Shown here: piece after piece, positions 1 through 6,614 of the stretch
How the letters are laid out: each line of letters begins with the position of its first letter
Position numbering within the stretch: the stretch's first letter is position 1
DNA from: Desulfobacteria bacterium
Lineage (GTDB): Bacteria > Desulfobacterota > Desulfobacteria > Desulfobacterales > C00003060
Reading direction: 5' to 3'
Assembly: GCA_030145035.1 (NCBI GenBank)
Contig: JAQYWL010000370.1
Coordinates: 1 to 9,376, forward strand
Length of the DNA stretch: 9,376 nt
Position numbers and translations under genes: made by a program
The notes under the pieces: generated by a model
The model's input: only the letters and a program-made list of their open reading frames with translations
Database searches by the model: none
What the model was told of the DNA's origin: nothing

Positions 1-231
1 CTTGGAAAGGTCTGTGGTATTATACTTCTTGCAGGCTCTCGGCGTGGAGTACCGGCCATTGAACTTCCTGCAAAGGAAGTCAAGCGTGTACTGACGGGAA
101 ACGGAAATGCGTCCAAAGCGCAGATGGAGAGGGCGGTCAGACATTTTTTGAAGAGAGACACACCCATTACCCCTTCACACGCTTCTGACGCCATAGCCCT
201 TGCCATGGTAGGCCTGTTCAGGCATCTGTGA
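1..231 (+). CDS. ruvC: RuvC Holliday junction endonuclease, C-terminal part (5' end outside window)
   Basis: The first reading frame is open from base 1 to a TGA at 229-231 and gives 76 residues. RuvC is the dimeric endonuclease that cuts Holliday junctions after RuvAB has moved them. Visible landmarks are a segment ending GVPAIELPAKEVKRVLTGNG, which matches the RuvC core strand and helix (the family often has a YTPREVKQAVVGNG-like stretch), and the C-terminal SHASDAIALAM, where the conserved His and Asp complete the acidic active site. The N-terminal catalytic Asp and Glu residues lie outside the window. The gene order ruvC-ruvA-ruvB is the usual one and supports the call. Unlike many ruvCAB operons, 145 bp of repeat-rich sequence separates it from ruvA. 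Confidence 0.93.
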   Translation, partial: LGKVCGIILLAGSRRGVPAIELPAKEVKRVLTGNGNASKAQMERAVRHFLKRDTPITPSHASDAIALAMVGLFRHL

Positions 232-232
232 T

Positions 233-281
233 AAGTGGTCAGTGGTCAGTGGTCAGTAGGCAGTAGGCAGGAAGCAGTATA
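233..281. repeat. 7-bp tandem repeat tract, CAGTGGT type
   Basis: About seven consecutive heptads in strict 7-bp phase begin two bases after the ruvC stop. Two are CAGTGGT, followed by two CAGTAGG and then degenerate units. No open frame or promoter is evident in it. Confidence 0.9.
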
Positions 282-317
282 GAGGAGCCAGAATCTTAAA
301 GCAACAGACTATTCCGA

Positions 318-373
318 CGGACAACGGACAACGGACAACGGACAACGGATAACAAATAACAAATAACGATAAC
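318..373. repeat. 7-bp tandem repeat tract, CGGACAA type, ending just before ruvA
   Basis: Four perfect CGGACAA units (318-345) are followed by CGGATAA, two CAAATAA units (353-366) and a final degenerate CGATAAC. Period 7 is kept throughout while the sequence decays toward the gene. The tract stops three bases before the ruvA ATG and occupies the place where a Shine-Dalgarno sequence would be expected. None is visible. Confidence 0.9.
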
Positions 374-376
374 ACG

Positions 377-1003
377 ATGATCGGCTATCTGGAAGGCAAG
401 CTGTTAAAAAAGGAACAGGATCGTATTTTGTTGTTGGCCCCGCCAACGGGCGGGGTAGGTTACGAAATACTCCTGCCTGCAATTGTTAGAGAGTCCATTG
501 ACTCCAAAAAGATTGGTGAAGAGGTTGCCCTGTACATTCACTATCATCAGACCGACCGTCAGCCTAAGCCAACTCTCATAGGTTTCAACCTGGAGGTGGA
601 ACGAGAGTTCTTCCGTTACTTCATATCAGTGGAAGATATTGGACCTATGAAGGCAGTTCAGGCCCTTACGGTACCGGTTCGCGATATTGCCAGGGCCATT
701 GAGTCCAGGAATGCGGCCTATCTGAGGCGCCTAAAAGGGATTGGCAACCGAACAGCACAGAAGATCGTGGCGACCCTGGAGGGCAAGGTGGCCAAGTTTG
801 CCTTAATCCGAGAGGTTGAGAAAACGGCTGAAGCTGCCCCATCTGATGATTTTATAGAACAGGTACAGGATGTCCTGGTAAAACAACTTGGCCACAAGGT
901 GAAAGAAGCCAAGGAGCTGATAGCTGCCGCCTTGAAAAGGAACGGCAGTATTGCCACGGCAGAAGAACTCTTTGAGGAGGTCTATCGCGGCGAAATGACC
1001 TAA
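377..1003 (+). CDS. ruvA: Holliday junction branch migration protein RuvA
   Basis: RuvA binds the four-way junction as a tetramer and loads the RuvB motors. The 208-residue product has the family length. It starts MIGYLEGKL, the classic RuvA opening that forms the OB-fold domain (roughly residues 1-65), which supports the ATG at 377. The tandem helix-hairpin-helix domain follows, with ISVEDIGPMKAVQAL and LKGIGNRTAQKIVATLEGK (around 80-140). A flexible linker and a small C-terminal RuvB-binding domain (around 155-208) complete it. The sequence is divergent from enterobacterial RuvA: the usual first hairpin, often of the form VxGVGPKxALxIL, reads VEDIGPMKAVQAL here. The stop codon overlaps the ruvB start by one base (TAATG). 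No Shine-Dalgarno sequence is visible; the start sits behind a heptad repeat tract. Confidence 0.96.
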   Translation: MIGYLEGKLLKKEQDRILLLAPPTGGVGYEILLPAIVRESIDSKKIGEEVALYIHYHQTDRQPKPTLIGFNLEVEREFFRYFISVEDIGPMKAVQALTVPVRDIARAIESRNAAYLRRLKGIGNRTAQKIVATLEGKVAKFALIREVEKTAEAAPSDDFIEQVQDVLVKQLGHKVKEAKELIAAALKRNGSIATAEELFEEVYRGEMT

Positions 1004-2058
1004 TGGGAAATCAGAACCCGGAAAAAGGTAAAGCAGCCGGTGAGAGCAGCGTTGCCCTGCTTTCTGAGAAGGCTGATCCTGCCGAGGAAGCATCACAATT
1101 CATAAGCCTCAGGCCTAAGAGTTTGAAGGAATATATCGGTCAGGCCGAGGTGGTAGAGGCCCTTAGTATTGCCATTGAGGCTGCACGCCAACGTAAAGAG
1201 CCACTGGATCACATCCTGTTTCATGCCCCCCCTGGTCTGGGCAAGACAACCCTTGCCCACATCATTGCTGAAGAAATGGGTGTTAAGATCACTGTGAGCA
1301 GTGGTCCGGCCCTGGAGAGGGGCGGCGATCTGTTGGGCATTCTGACCCATCTGGAAGAAGGGGACATACTCTTTATTGATGAGATCCACCGGCTTCCAAG
1401 AGTGGTTGAGGAGTTTCTCTATCCGGCCATGGAAGATTTTGCGGTGGACTTTATTTTTGATAAGGGCGTTCACGCCAGAAGTCACCGATACCGGCTGGCA
1501 CGGTTTGTCCTGGTGGGTGCCACAACACGTGCAGGGTTGCTCTCAGCTCCCCTGCGTGAACGTTTTGGCATATTTAGGAGCCTCGATTTTTACTCTGAGG
1601 AGGATCTGGTTCAGGTTGCAAAGCGTTCGGCGGCTCTTTTGAATGTTGAAATGGACACGGATGGCGCCTACGAGATTGCACGCCGCTCTAGAGGAACCCC
1701 CCGGATCGCGAACCGGCTCTTGAAGCGGGTGCGTGACTTTGCCCAGGTCAGAGGGGACGGGATCATCCGCAAAGGCACGGTCTGTGAGGCCTTGGAGCTT
1801 GAGGGGGTGGATGAAAAGGGCCTGACGGTGCTGGACAGGAAGTTTTTGAGATCCATTATCGACTTTTACAGGGGAGGGCCTGTGGGCATCGAGGCCATTG
1901 CGGCCACCTTGCAGGAAGAATCTGACACTCTGGTGGATGTTGTAGAGCCGTACTTGTTGAAAATCGGATTCCTGACTCGGACCTCATCTGGCCGGAAGGT
2001 CACAGAAGAAGCCTGCCGTCATTTTGGTTTGCCAATCCAACAAGGGCTATTCAGGTGA
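1003..2058 (+). CDS. ruvB: Holliday junction DNA helicase RuvB
   Basis: RuvB is the AAA+ ATPase ring that drives branch migration with RuvA. The 351-residue product shows every landmark: Walker A in HAPPGLGKTTLAH, Walker B in ILFIDEIHRL, sensor 1 in VGATTRAGLLSAPLRERFG, sensor 2 in RGTPRIANRLLKRVRDFA, and a C-terminal winged helix containing GGPVGIEAIAATLQEE and EPYLLKIGFLTRT. An N-terminal extension of about 30 residues precedes the conserved SLRPKSLKEYIGQ segment. The ATG shares its A with the ruvA TAA stop, so translation is probably coupled; a purine-rich GAGGAGG at about 974 is too far upstream to serve as its ribosome site. The TGA stop forms the first base of a downstream hairpin. Confidence 0.98.
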   Translation: MGNQNPEKGKAAGESSVALLSEKADPAEEASQFISLRPKSLKEYIGQAEVVEALSIAIEAARQRKEPLDHILFHAPPGLGKTTLAHIIAEEMGVKITVSSGPALERGGDLLGILTHLEEGDILFIDEIHRLPRVVEEFLYPAMEDFAVDFIFDKGVHARSHRYRLARFVLVGATTRAGLLSAPLRERFGIFRSLDFYSEEDLVQVAKRSAALLNVEMDTDGAYEIARRSRGTPRIANRLLKRVRDFAQVRGDGIIRKGTVCEALELEGVDEKGLTVLDRKFLRSIIDFYRGGPVGIEAIAATLQEESDTLVDVVEPYLLKIGFLTRTSSGRKVTEEACRHFGLPIQQGLFR

Positions 2059-2100
2059 TAAAATCGCTTCGCGATTTTATATAACGCGGCTGCGCCGCTC
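2058..2100 (-). repeat. Double-hairpin dispersed element, copy 1 (inverted relative to copy 2)
   Basis: Hairpin 1 has a perfect 10-bp stem, ATAAAATCGC (2058-2067) against GCGATTTTAT (2071-2080), with a TTC loop. Five bases later hairpin 2 has stem GCGGC (2086-2090) against GCCGC (2094-2098), with a TGC loop. Read on the minus strand it matches 7453-7495 at all but four of 43 positions. It begins on the last base of the ruvB stop and may also act as a transcript-end or stability hairpin; there is no T-run after it, so it is not a classic terminator. Confidence 0.9.
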
Positions 2101-2129
2101 GAAAAACCAAATTCCTATACTATCAAGTT

Positions 2130-2987
2130 GTGAAAAGGATCCCCATCATCACCTTGCTCACCGATTTTGGCCTTCAGGATGAGTACGTTGGCGTTATGAA
2201 GGGGGTCATCCTATCTATAAACCCCATGGTTAATCTTGTTGATATTAACCACAACATTACCAGGCATGAGGTTAAACAGGCAGCCCTGACAGTAAACGCT
2301 TCCTTCAGGTATTTTCCAAAAGGTTCCATTCACGTGGTTGTGGTCGATCCCGGTGTCGGTGGAAAGAGAAAGGCCATTTGCGTCCAGCAGGAAGGCCATT
2401 TCTTTGTGGCACCCGACAATGGCGTCTTGACCATGGTCATCCAGGATGGAAAGGTGGAGAAAATCTGCGCGATAACCAACCGGAAATATTTTCTGAAGCC
2501 GGTGAGTGACACGTTCCACGGCCGCGATATATTTGCCCCGGCAGCAGCCCACCTGTCAAAGGGCGTTGATATGCTGCGTCTCGGACAAGAGATTCCACTT
2601 TCCAATATCACCAGACTCGACTTTCCCGCACCCTTTGTCTCTGCCACAGATGAACTGGTTGGCACTGTCATATCGATTGATCATTTCGGAAACCTTGTCA
2701 CAAATATCAGTCAGGCAACCTTTGAAGGGTTTAAAGATAATGCGAGATCAAAAGAAATTGTGATCAGGCTGGGAAGGTCCAAGATTCAAGGGGTGTCAAA
2801 GTCTTATGACAGTGTGAAGATCGGCTCTCCGGTTGCCGTTTTTGGAAGCCGCAATCTCCTTGAGATCTCTTTGAACCAGGGAGATGCTCGCACCTATTTT
2901 AAGGCGAGGATCGGTCAGAGCGTAAGACTCAAGCTGTCAAGAGAGAGGGAGCCGACAAGTATTTGGCAGGCACATATTTCATGTTAA
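2130..2987 (+). CDS. S-adenosylmethionine hydrolase (SAM hydroxide adenosyltransferase, DUF62 family)
   Basis: This 285-residue protein belongs to the DUF62 / SAM-dependent halogenase-like family. Most non-halogenating members hydrolyse S-adenosylmethionine to adenosine and methionine. The signature ITLLTDFGLQDEYVGVMKG is at residues 7-25, with VVVVDPGVGGKR at 70-80 and FFVAPDNGVLT at 91-101. The proposed catalytic Asp-Arg-His triad of hydrolases is visible as D73, R80 and H130; the seven-residue Asp-Arg spacing agrees with what I recall for the Pyrococcus enzyme. The C-terminal beta domain includes GTVISIDHFGNLVTNI. The start is a GTG, forced by the LTDFG motif close to the N terminus; no good Shine-Dalgarno is seen. 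It lies 71 bp after ruvB. A chlorinase or fluorinase role is unlikely given the intact triad. Confidence 0.92.
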   Translation: MKRIPIITLLTDFGLQDEYVGVMKGVILSINPMVNLVDINHNITRHEVKQAALTVNASFRYFPKGSIHVVVVDPGVGGKRKAICVQQEGHFFVAPDNGVLTMVIQDGKVEKICAITNRKYFLKPVSDTFHGRDIFAPAAAHLSKGVDMLRLGQEIPLSNITRLDFPAPFVSATDELVGTVISIDHFGNLVTNISQATFEGFKDNARSKEIVIRLGRSKIQGVSKSYDSVKIGSPVAVFGSRNLLEISLNQGDARTYFKARIGQSVRLKLSREREPTSIWQAHISC

Positions 2988-2992
2988 ATTAC

Positions 2993-3053
2993 TAGGTTAT
3001 CACGGCTCGCAAAGTGTACTTCAAGGGGCGGAGCTGTGTCTGCGCCCTGTACT
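2993..3053 (+). repeat. Diverged intergenic element A, paired with element B at 5668
   Basis: Four anchor words are shared with 5668-5717 in the same order: TAGGTTAT, then 13 bp, GTGTA, then 7 bp, GGGCGGAGC, and then GCGCCCT. The first two gaps are identical in length in both copies. GGGCG and CGCCC can pair around a 12-base loop. The function is unknown; it could be the remains of a mobile element or a structured leader. Confidence 0.6.
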
Positions 3054-3095
3054 GGCAGGCATATCAGATTAGACAAGGAGTATCAATTTAGCCTA

Positions 3096-3122
3096 TTGAA
3101 AAAGCGAGCCTAACGTTTTCAA
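3096..3122. promoter_or_regulatory. Inverted repeat upstream of the fused oxidoreductase gene
   Basis: Perfect 7-bp arms TTGAAAA (3096-3102) and TTTTCAA (3116-3122) are separated by 13 bp. Its location 50 bp before a start codon suits an operator or a leader hairpin. No convincing -35/-10 pair is seen around it. Confidence 0.35.
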
Positions 3123-3160
3123 AGAACTAAAATGTTACGACAAGGAAGAGTTATTCAATG

Positions 3161-3165
3161 AGGAG
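3161..3165 (+). promoter_or_regulatory. Shine-Dalgarno site of the fused oxidoreductase gene
   Basis: AGGAG lies six bases before the ATG at 3172. It fixes that start and contrasts with several genes in the window that lack such a site. Confidence 0.75.
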
Positions 3166-3171
3166 TAAAAC

Positions 3172-4809
3172 ATGACTAGCTTAGACGCCACCAAAGTCCC
3201 TTGTCTTGCTGTCGTCGGTTCTGGGTACTGGGGCAAGAACCTTGTCCGCAATTTTCATCAACTGGGGGCCTTGAAACTCATTTGTGACAAAAACGAAGTC
3301 CTCCTGGACCAGTTCAAAGAGCAGTATCCTGATGTGGAAACGTGCCTGGCTCTGAGTGATGTTTTGACGCGAGAAGAGATCCAGGGCGCGGTGATTGCCA
3401 CTCCTGCTGAAACCCATTTCACTCTTGTCCGCGAGGCCCTTCTTGCCGGGAAGCACGTTTTCGTGGAAAAACCGCTTGCACTGACCGAGGAAGATGGCCT
3501 GCAACTGGTTGAACTGGCAGAGCAGAACCAACTGACTCTTATGGTGGGCCACATCCTTCACTATCACCCGGCGGTAATCAAGCTCAAAGAACTCATTGAG
3601 TCTGGAGAGTTAGGGAAAATACAGTACCTCTATTCCAACCGCCTCAATATTGGCAAGATCAGGGCTGAGGAAAATATCCTCTGGAGTTTTGCGCCTCACG
3701 ACATCTCAGTAATACTGATGCTTTTGGGAGAGATGCCTGAAACCGTCTATGCAACGGGAGGCAGCTACCTCCAGCACCAGATTCCAGACACCACCCTGAC
3801 GGCCCTTGATTTCCATAGCGGCGTCAAAGCGCACATTTTTGTGTCCTGGCTTCATCCCTTCAAGGAACAGAAATTGGTCGTGGTGGGCGATAAGAAAATG
3901 GCTGTGTTTGATGATGTGAGCCAGAAAAAACTCCTCCTGTATTCCCATAAGATCGAGTGGCTGAAGCGCATTCCTGTTGCCTCTAAGGCTGATGCCGAAG
4001 TGGTCCGCCTGGGACGGATGGAGGAACCCCTCAGGGCAGAATGCCGGCATTTTCTGGAGTGCATTGCCAGGGGACAGAGTCCAAAGACCGACGGCCGAGA
4101 GGGCCTCCGCGTTTTGCGGGTGCTCCAAGCATCCCAGGAATCCCTGGATAGAAATGGTGCCACCATTACACTGGCCGAAAGCTCGAAGGTGAAAGCTGAG
4201 ACAAATGTGCAAAAACCTTTGAGCTATCAGCTATCAGCTAAAGGCTATTTTATCCACGAATCTGCATACGTTGATGATGGGGTAGAGATCGGTGCGGGGA
4301 CCAATATCTGGCATTTTTCCCACATCCTTTCCGGTTCACGTCTCGGGGAAAAGTGCAACATTGGGCAGAACGTTGTAATTGGCCCGGACGTGACCATAGG
4401 CAATGGCTGCAAGATTCAGAACAATGTGAGTGTCTACAAGGGTGTTACCCTTGAGGACGGAGTCTTTTGCGGGCCGTCCATGGTTTTTACAAATGTTTAC
4501 AATCCTCGTGCAGAGATCCGCAAAATGGATCAGGTACGGCCCACTCTTGTAAGGAAGGGCGTCAGCATCGGGGCCAATGCCACTATCGTCTGCGGTACAA
4601 CCCTTGGAAAGTACAGCTTCATTGGTGGCGGTGCGGTAGTGACAAAAGATGTTCCTGACTACGCTCTGGTGGTAGGCAATCCTGCAAGGCAGATGTGCTG
4701 GGTGTGCGAGTGTGGCGAACGGCTTCCGGATGATCTGGAGTGCCTTTCATGCGGCAAGAGATTCCTGAACCTGTCAGGAACAGGTTTGAGGAGAAGGCCG
4801 AGGGCATAG
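3172..4809 (+). CDS. Fused Gfo/Idh/MocA sugar-nucleotide dehydrogenase and hexapeptide-repeat N-acetyltransferase (WbpB-WbpD type)
   Basis: Two enzymes occur in one 545-residue chain. Residues 10-335 are a Gfo/Idh/MocA NAD-dependent oxidoreductase, with the Rossmann loop VVGSGYWGKN, the EKP motif (E99-K100-P101) and APHDISV with H176. Residues about 355-510 form a left-handed beta helix of hexapeptide repeats (for example IGAGTNIWHFSHI and IGNGCKIQNNVSVYKGV), as in WbpD/WlbB acetyltransferases. The C terminus has a CxC...CxxC zinc-ribbon-like tail (CECGERL, CLSCGKR). In the WbpA-B-E-D pathway the two activities oxidise C3 of UDP-GlcNAcA and later acetylate the 3-amino group, giving a diacetylated uronic acid for O-antigen or capsule. 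The middle transaminase and the C6 dehydrogenase are not in the window. The exact substrate is inferred. The linker carries a heptad repeat (4222-4242). Confidence 0.93.
   Translation: MTSLDATKVPCLAVVGSGYWGKNLVRNFHQLGALKLICDKNEVLLDQFKEQYPDVETCLALSDVLTREEIQGAVIATPAETHFTLVREALLAGKHVFVEKPLALTEEDGLQLVELAEQNQLTLMVGHILHYHPAVIKLKELIESGELGKIQYLYSNRLNIGKIRAEENILWSFAPHDISVILMLLGEMPETVYATGGSYLQHQIPDTTLTALDFHSGVKAHIFVSWLHPFKEQKLVVVGDKKMAVFDDVSQKKLLLYSHKIEWLKRIPVASKADAEVVRLGRMEEPLRAECRHFLECIARGQSPKTDGREGLRVLRVLQASQESLDRNGATITLAESSKVKAETNVQKPLSYQLSAKGYFIHESAYVDDGVEIGAGTNIWHFSHILSGSRLGEKCNIGQNVVIGPDVTIGNGCKIQNNVSVYKGVTLEDGVFCGPSMVFTNVYNPRAEIRKMDQVRPTLVRKGVSIGANATIVCGTTLGKYSFIGGGAVVTKDVPDYALVVGNPARQMCWVCECGERLPDDLECLSCGKRFLNLSGTGLRRRPRA
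4222..4242 (+). repeat. Heptad repeat inside the coding linker
   Basis: AGCTATC occurs twice (4222-4235), then AGCTAAA, in 7-bp phase. It encodes residues 351-357 and adjacent residues, exactly between the oxidoreductase and acyltransferase domains. Seven is not a multiple of three, so gain or loss of one unit would shift the frame of the second domain. Confidence 0.7.
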
Positions 4810-4947
4810 GGTCAAAAAAGAAACATGCCGTATAAAGATGTTTTCTGTAGACGCCAAGCGCATTGTCGAGAACAGGGAAAGAGATGGGGCCAGAAGGTGT
4901 TTAAGACGCGGGTGGTTGCCTGTTCGGCTGATGAACCGGGGGTGCCT

Positions 4948-5484
4948 ATGAGCAAAAATATTCTGATTGCCTTTCTTATTTGCATGTTTTTTTCGTTATT
5001 CTTGGATCCTTATCATCAAGCACATTCCCAGGGATGGTCGGATTTTGCCATCAGGTCGTTGCCCGACACGTCCTTTACATTGGTGGAAATTGACAAAAAC
5101 GGGAAGAAGATTAGGCACTTTCCATATCGTGACATAAATGGCCATATTGATATCGACCAGTTGATTTGTTGTCTGGGTACCTTTGGCGATGAAACCTGGG
5201 TGGATCACAAGCATAAAGAGATTGCCAGAAGGCACCTCGAGGAACATTACTATCGTTTCAAGCTCAAACAGCTTAAAGAGGAGATGAAGGAGCCTGTCAA
5301 TATTAGTGAGGCCAGCCTTAAAGAGCTGGTCCGCTTGCCGAATATTGGTCCGGTTTTGGCAGTAAGAATATACGAGTACAGACAAACACATGGGACTTTT
5401 CATGACATTGAAGACATCAAAAAAGTCGAAGGGATAGGCCCTGCTATCTTTGCAGGCATCCGATACTACATCAGAGTCCGTTGA
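4948..5484 (+). CDS. Exported ComEA-like helix-hairpin-helix protein
   Basis: I place the start at the ATG at 4948 (178 residues) because it is followed at once by a clear Sec signal peptide: MSKN, a hydrophobic stretch from residue 5 to 19, and a likely cut after AHS at 27. An in-frame ATG at 4825 would add 41 polar, Cys-rich residues in front of this signal and is unlikely. A GGGGGTG sequence (4938-4944) can serve as a ribosome site. The C-terminal 65 residues match the ComEA double HhH fold: VNISEASLKELVRLPNIGPV, an EYRQTHGTF turn, and VEGIGPAIFAGIRYYI. ComEA binds incoming DNA outside the inner membrane during transformation, but many proteins with this domain have other roles. The middle part (about 30-110, with a charged helix KLKQLKEEMKE) is not recognised. 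No other competence gene is nearby. Confidence 0.8.
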   Translation: MSKNILIAFLICMFFSLFLDPYHQAHSQGWSDFAIRSLPDTSFTLVEIDKNGKKIRHFPYRDINGHIDIDQLICCLGTFGDETWVDHKHKEIARRHLEEHYYRFKLKQLKEEMKEPVNISEASLKELVRLPNIGPVLAVRIYEYRQTHGTFHDIEDIKKVEGIGPAIFAGIRYYIRVR

Positions 5485-5570
5485 CCCGAACTTAGGGGCT
5501 TCGCTCATCCCCAGCCCGCCACCAGCCTCACCAGGTTTTTAAGACCAGTATCTGAAAATCTGTTTTTTTG

Positions 5571-5600
5571 TTGACGCGGGTTGAAAAGTGTGTTCATATT
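5571..5600 (+). promoter_or_regulatory. Candidate sigma-70 type promoter
   Basis: TTGACG (5571-5576) is a near-consensus -35 box. CATATT (5595-5600), 18 bp downstream, is a weak -10 box (four of six). A transcript starting near 5607 would have a leader of about 350 bases before the gene at 5958. The -10 lies inside the first half of a tandem palindrome, the position expected for repression. Confidence 0.45.
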
Positions 5601-5621
5601 TTGAACGTTCACAACGTGAAC
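5592..5621. promoter_or_regulatory. Tandem operator: two adjoining 15-bp palindromes GTTCA-N5-TGAAC
   Basis: The sequence 5592-5606 is GTTCATATTTTGAAC and 5607-5621 is GTTCACAACGTGAAC, with no base between them. Both have perfect 5-bp arms and a 5-bp spacer; the second extends to 7-bp arms (5606-5612 and 5616-5622). Four half-sites with regular spacing fit two dimers of a repressor bound side by side over the -10 and start point. The half-site GTTC recalls LexA boxes of some proteobacteria, but the arrangement is not one I can assign. Confidence 0.65.
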
Positions 5622-5661
5622 GCCTGTAAATCTCGTATACCCTTTAAATAAACTACTTACG

Positions 5662-5730
5662 TATCAGTAGGTTATACAAACCCTGCCTGTGTAATCGGCC
5701 GGGCGGAGCCGCGCCCTATGAGCCCTACTT
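5662..5730 (+). repeat. Diverged intergenic element B, paired with element A at 2993
   Basis: It shares TAGGTTAT (5668), GTGTA (5689), GGGCGGAGC (5701) and GCGCCCT (5711) with element A, with identical 13-bp and 7-bp gaps. The ends AGTAGG (5666-5671) and CCTACT (5724-5729) are complementary, and GGGCG/CGCCC forms an inner hairpin, so the whole unit could fold as a stem with an inner hairpin. Confidence 0.6.
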
Positions 5731-5922
5731 GAACTTCCTCGACTCAGCGGTGTTTTTTTGGCGAATCAAGAATCTATGGAATGAGGAGATTTAATAAGTC
5801 GCTTGGCCCACGGCGGCAGGAACTTGGCGGACGGGGATTTGTGGGAAGGCAAAAAGTAACTATCTGATGAGAATTTGGCTGGAGTTATGCAAAGGTCTCT
5901 CCACATAGGCGATTACTAACAT

Positions 5923-5957
5923 CCAGTATCGAGTATCGAGAATCCGGTATCTAAAAT
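5923..5957 (+). repeat. Five heptads flush with a start codon
   Basis: Five 7-bp units related to CGAGTAT run in strict phase from 5923 to 5957, and the ATG of the next gene is at 5958. The units drift toward AT-rich near the gene. No Shine-Dalgarno sequence is present between the tract and the ATG. Confidence 0.85.
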
Positions 5958-6536
5958 ATGGAACATCAAGATCTACGCGCCTTGCAACTCCTTGAAGAGA
6001 TCGAGAAAGACCACGCTCCGAGCCAGCGTGACCTGGCCAGGAAGCTGAATGTCTCGCTGGGGCTTGTCAACTCGTTTATCAAGCGTTTTGCCAACAAGGG
6101 GTACTTCAAGATCACCACTATTCCAAAAAATCGGGTCAAGTACATCCTTACGCCCAAAGGGGCTGCCGAAAAGACGCGCTTGACCTACGAGTACATCCAG
6201 TATTCCTTCCAGTTTTATAGGAGTGCCCGCACGAAGTTGCGCAAACTTTTCAAGGACCTTGTTGCTCAAGGGGTACATCGCATCGTTTTTTACGGCGCAA
6301 GCGACTTTGCCGAAATTGCGTACATTTGTTTGCAAGAGGCTCCCATTGAAATGGTGGCTGTGGTGGATGATAAGAAAATAGGCGAAAAATACTTGGGGGG
6401 CGTGGTCACAGATCCTGCCAGGCTTGAGTCGCTTTCCTTTGACAGAATCTTCATCACTGCCGTCGGGTCAAGGGAGGACGTTCTGGACAGGATATTGAAA
6501 AAAGGGATTTCCCGCAACAAGGTGGTCATGCTGTAA
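5958..6536 (+). CDS. Winged-helix transcriptional regulator fused to a Rossmann-like sensor domain
   Basis: This is a 192-residue, two-part protein. Residues 1-75 form a winged helix-turn-helix of MarR/ArsR-like topology: helix-turn-helix PSQRDLARKLNVSLGLVNSF, recognition helix to KGYFKI, then the wing NRVKYILTPKGAAEKTRL. A helical linker (about 76-108) leads to a C-terminal domain of about 85 residues that begins RIVFYGASDFAEIAYICLQE and continues MVAVVDDKKIG, a beta-alpha-beta pattern like the nucleotide-binding N-terminal part of PglD-type sugar acetyltransferases or CoA-binding domains. I infer a DNA-binding regulator that senses a nucleotide or sugar-nucleotide ligand. The location 1.1 kb after a sugar-nucleotide enzyme fits regulation of polysaccharide genes. 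It is also the natural candidate to bind the tandem operator upstream, which would be autoregulation; this is untested. Confidence 0.82.
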   Translation: MEHQDLRALQLLEEIEKDHAPSQRDLARKLNVSLGLVNSFIKRFANKGYFKITTIPKNRVKYILTPKGAAEKTRLTYEYIQYSFQFYRSARTKLRKLFKDLVAQGVHRIVFYGASDFAEIAYICLQEAPIEMVAVVDDKKIGEKYLGGVVTDPARLESLSFDRIFITAVGSREDVLDRILKKGISRNKVVML

Positions 6537-6614
6537 TATAGACGAGTTAAGGTCACCATCGGTATTTCTATTCTGAATCCTGACTTCTTACTACTAAGGA
6601 GATTTATAAGGGGA

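Larger units (their letters stand above)
5485..5957. other. 473-bp gap without a recognisable gene
   Basis: No convincing protein is present on either strand. It contains a candidate promoter with a tandem operator (5571-5622), element B (5662-5730), a run of seven T (5753-5759) without an obvious preceding hairpin, and five heptads that touch the next start codon (5923-5957). A purine-rich AGGAGATTTAATAAG-like string near 5783 resembles a ribosome site with no gene after it. A leader RNA or small RNA starting near 5607 is possible but not shown. Confidence 0.6.

Noticed and set aside
231..373. Heptad tracts as a CRISPR array.
   Set aside because: Units are contiguous 7-mers without spacers and no cas genes are present.
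2058..2100. Classic intrinsic terminator of ruvB.
   Set aside because: The T-rich part lies inside the stem, and the sequence after the second stem is not a T-run. It is annotated as a repeat, with a possible 3'-end role.
4825..4947. Longer start for the ComEA-like protein.
   Set aside because: It would place 41 polar residues before a clear signal peptide, and the ATG at 4948 has a better ribosome site.
5749..5759. Run of seven T as a rho-independent terminator.
   Set aside because: No GC-rich stem precedes it directly; the nearest hairpin ends more than 30 bp upstream.
5859..5909. A 13-codon leader peptide starting ATGAGAATTTGG.
   Set aside because: There is no ribosome site and no codon run typical of attenuators.
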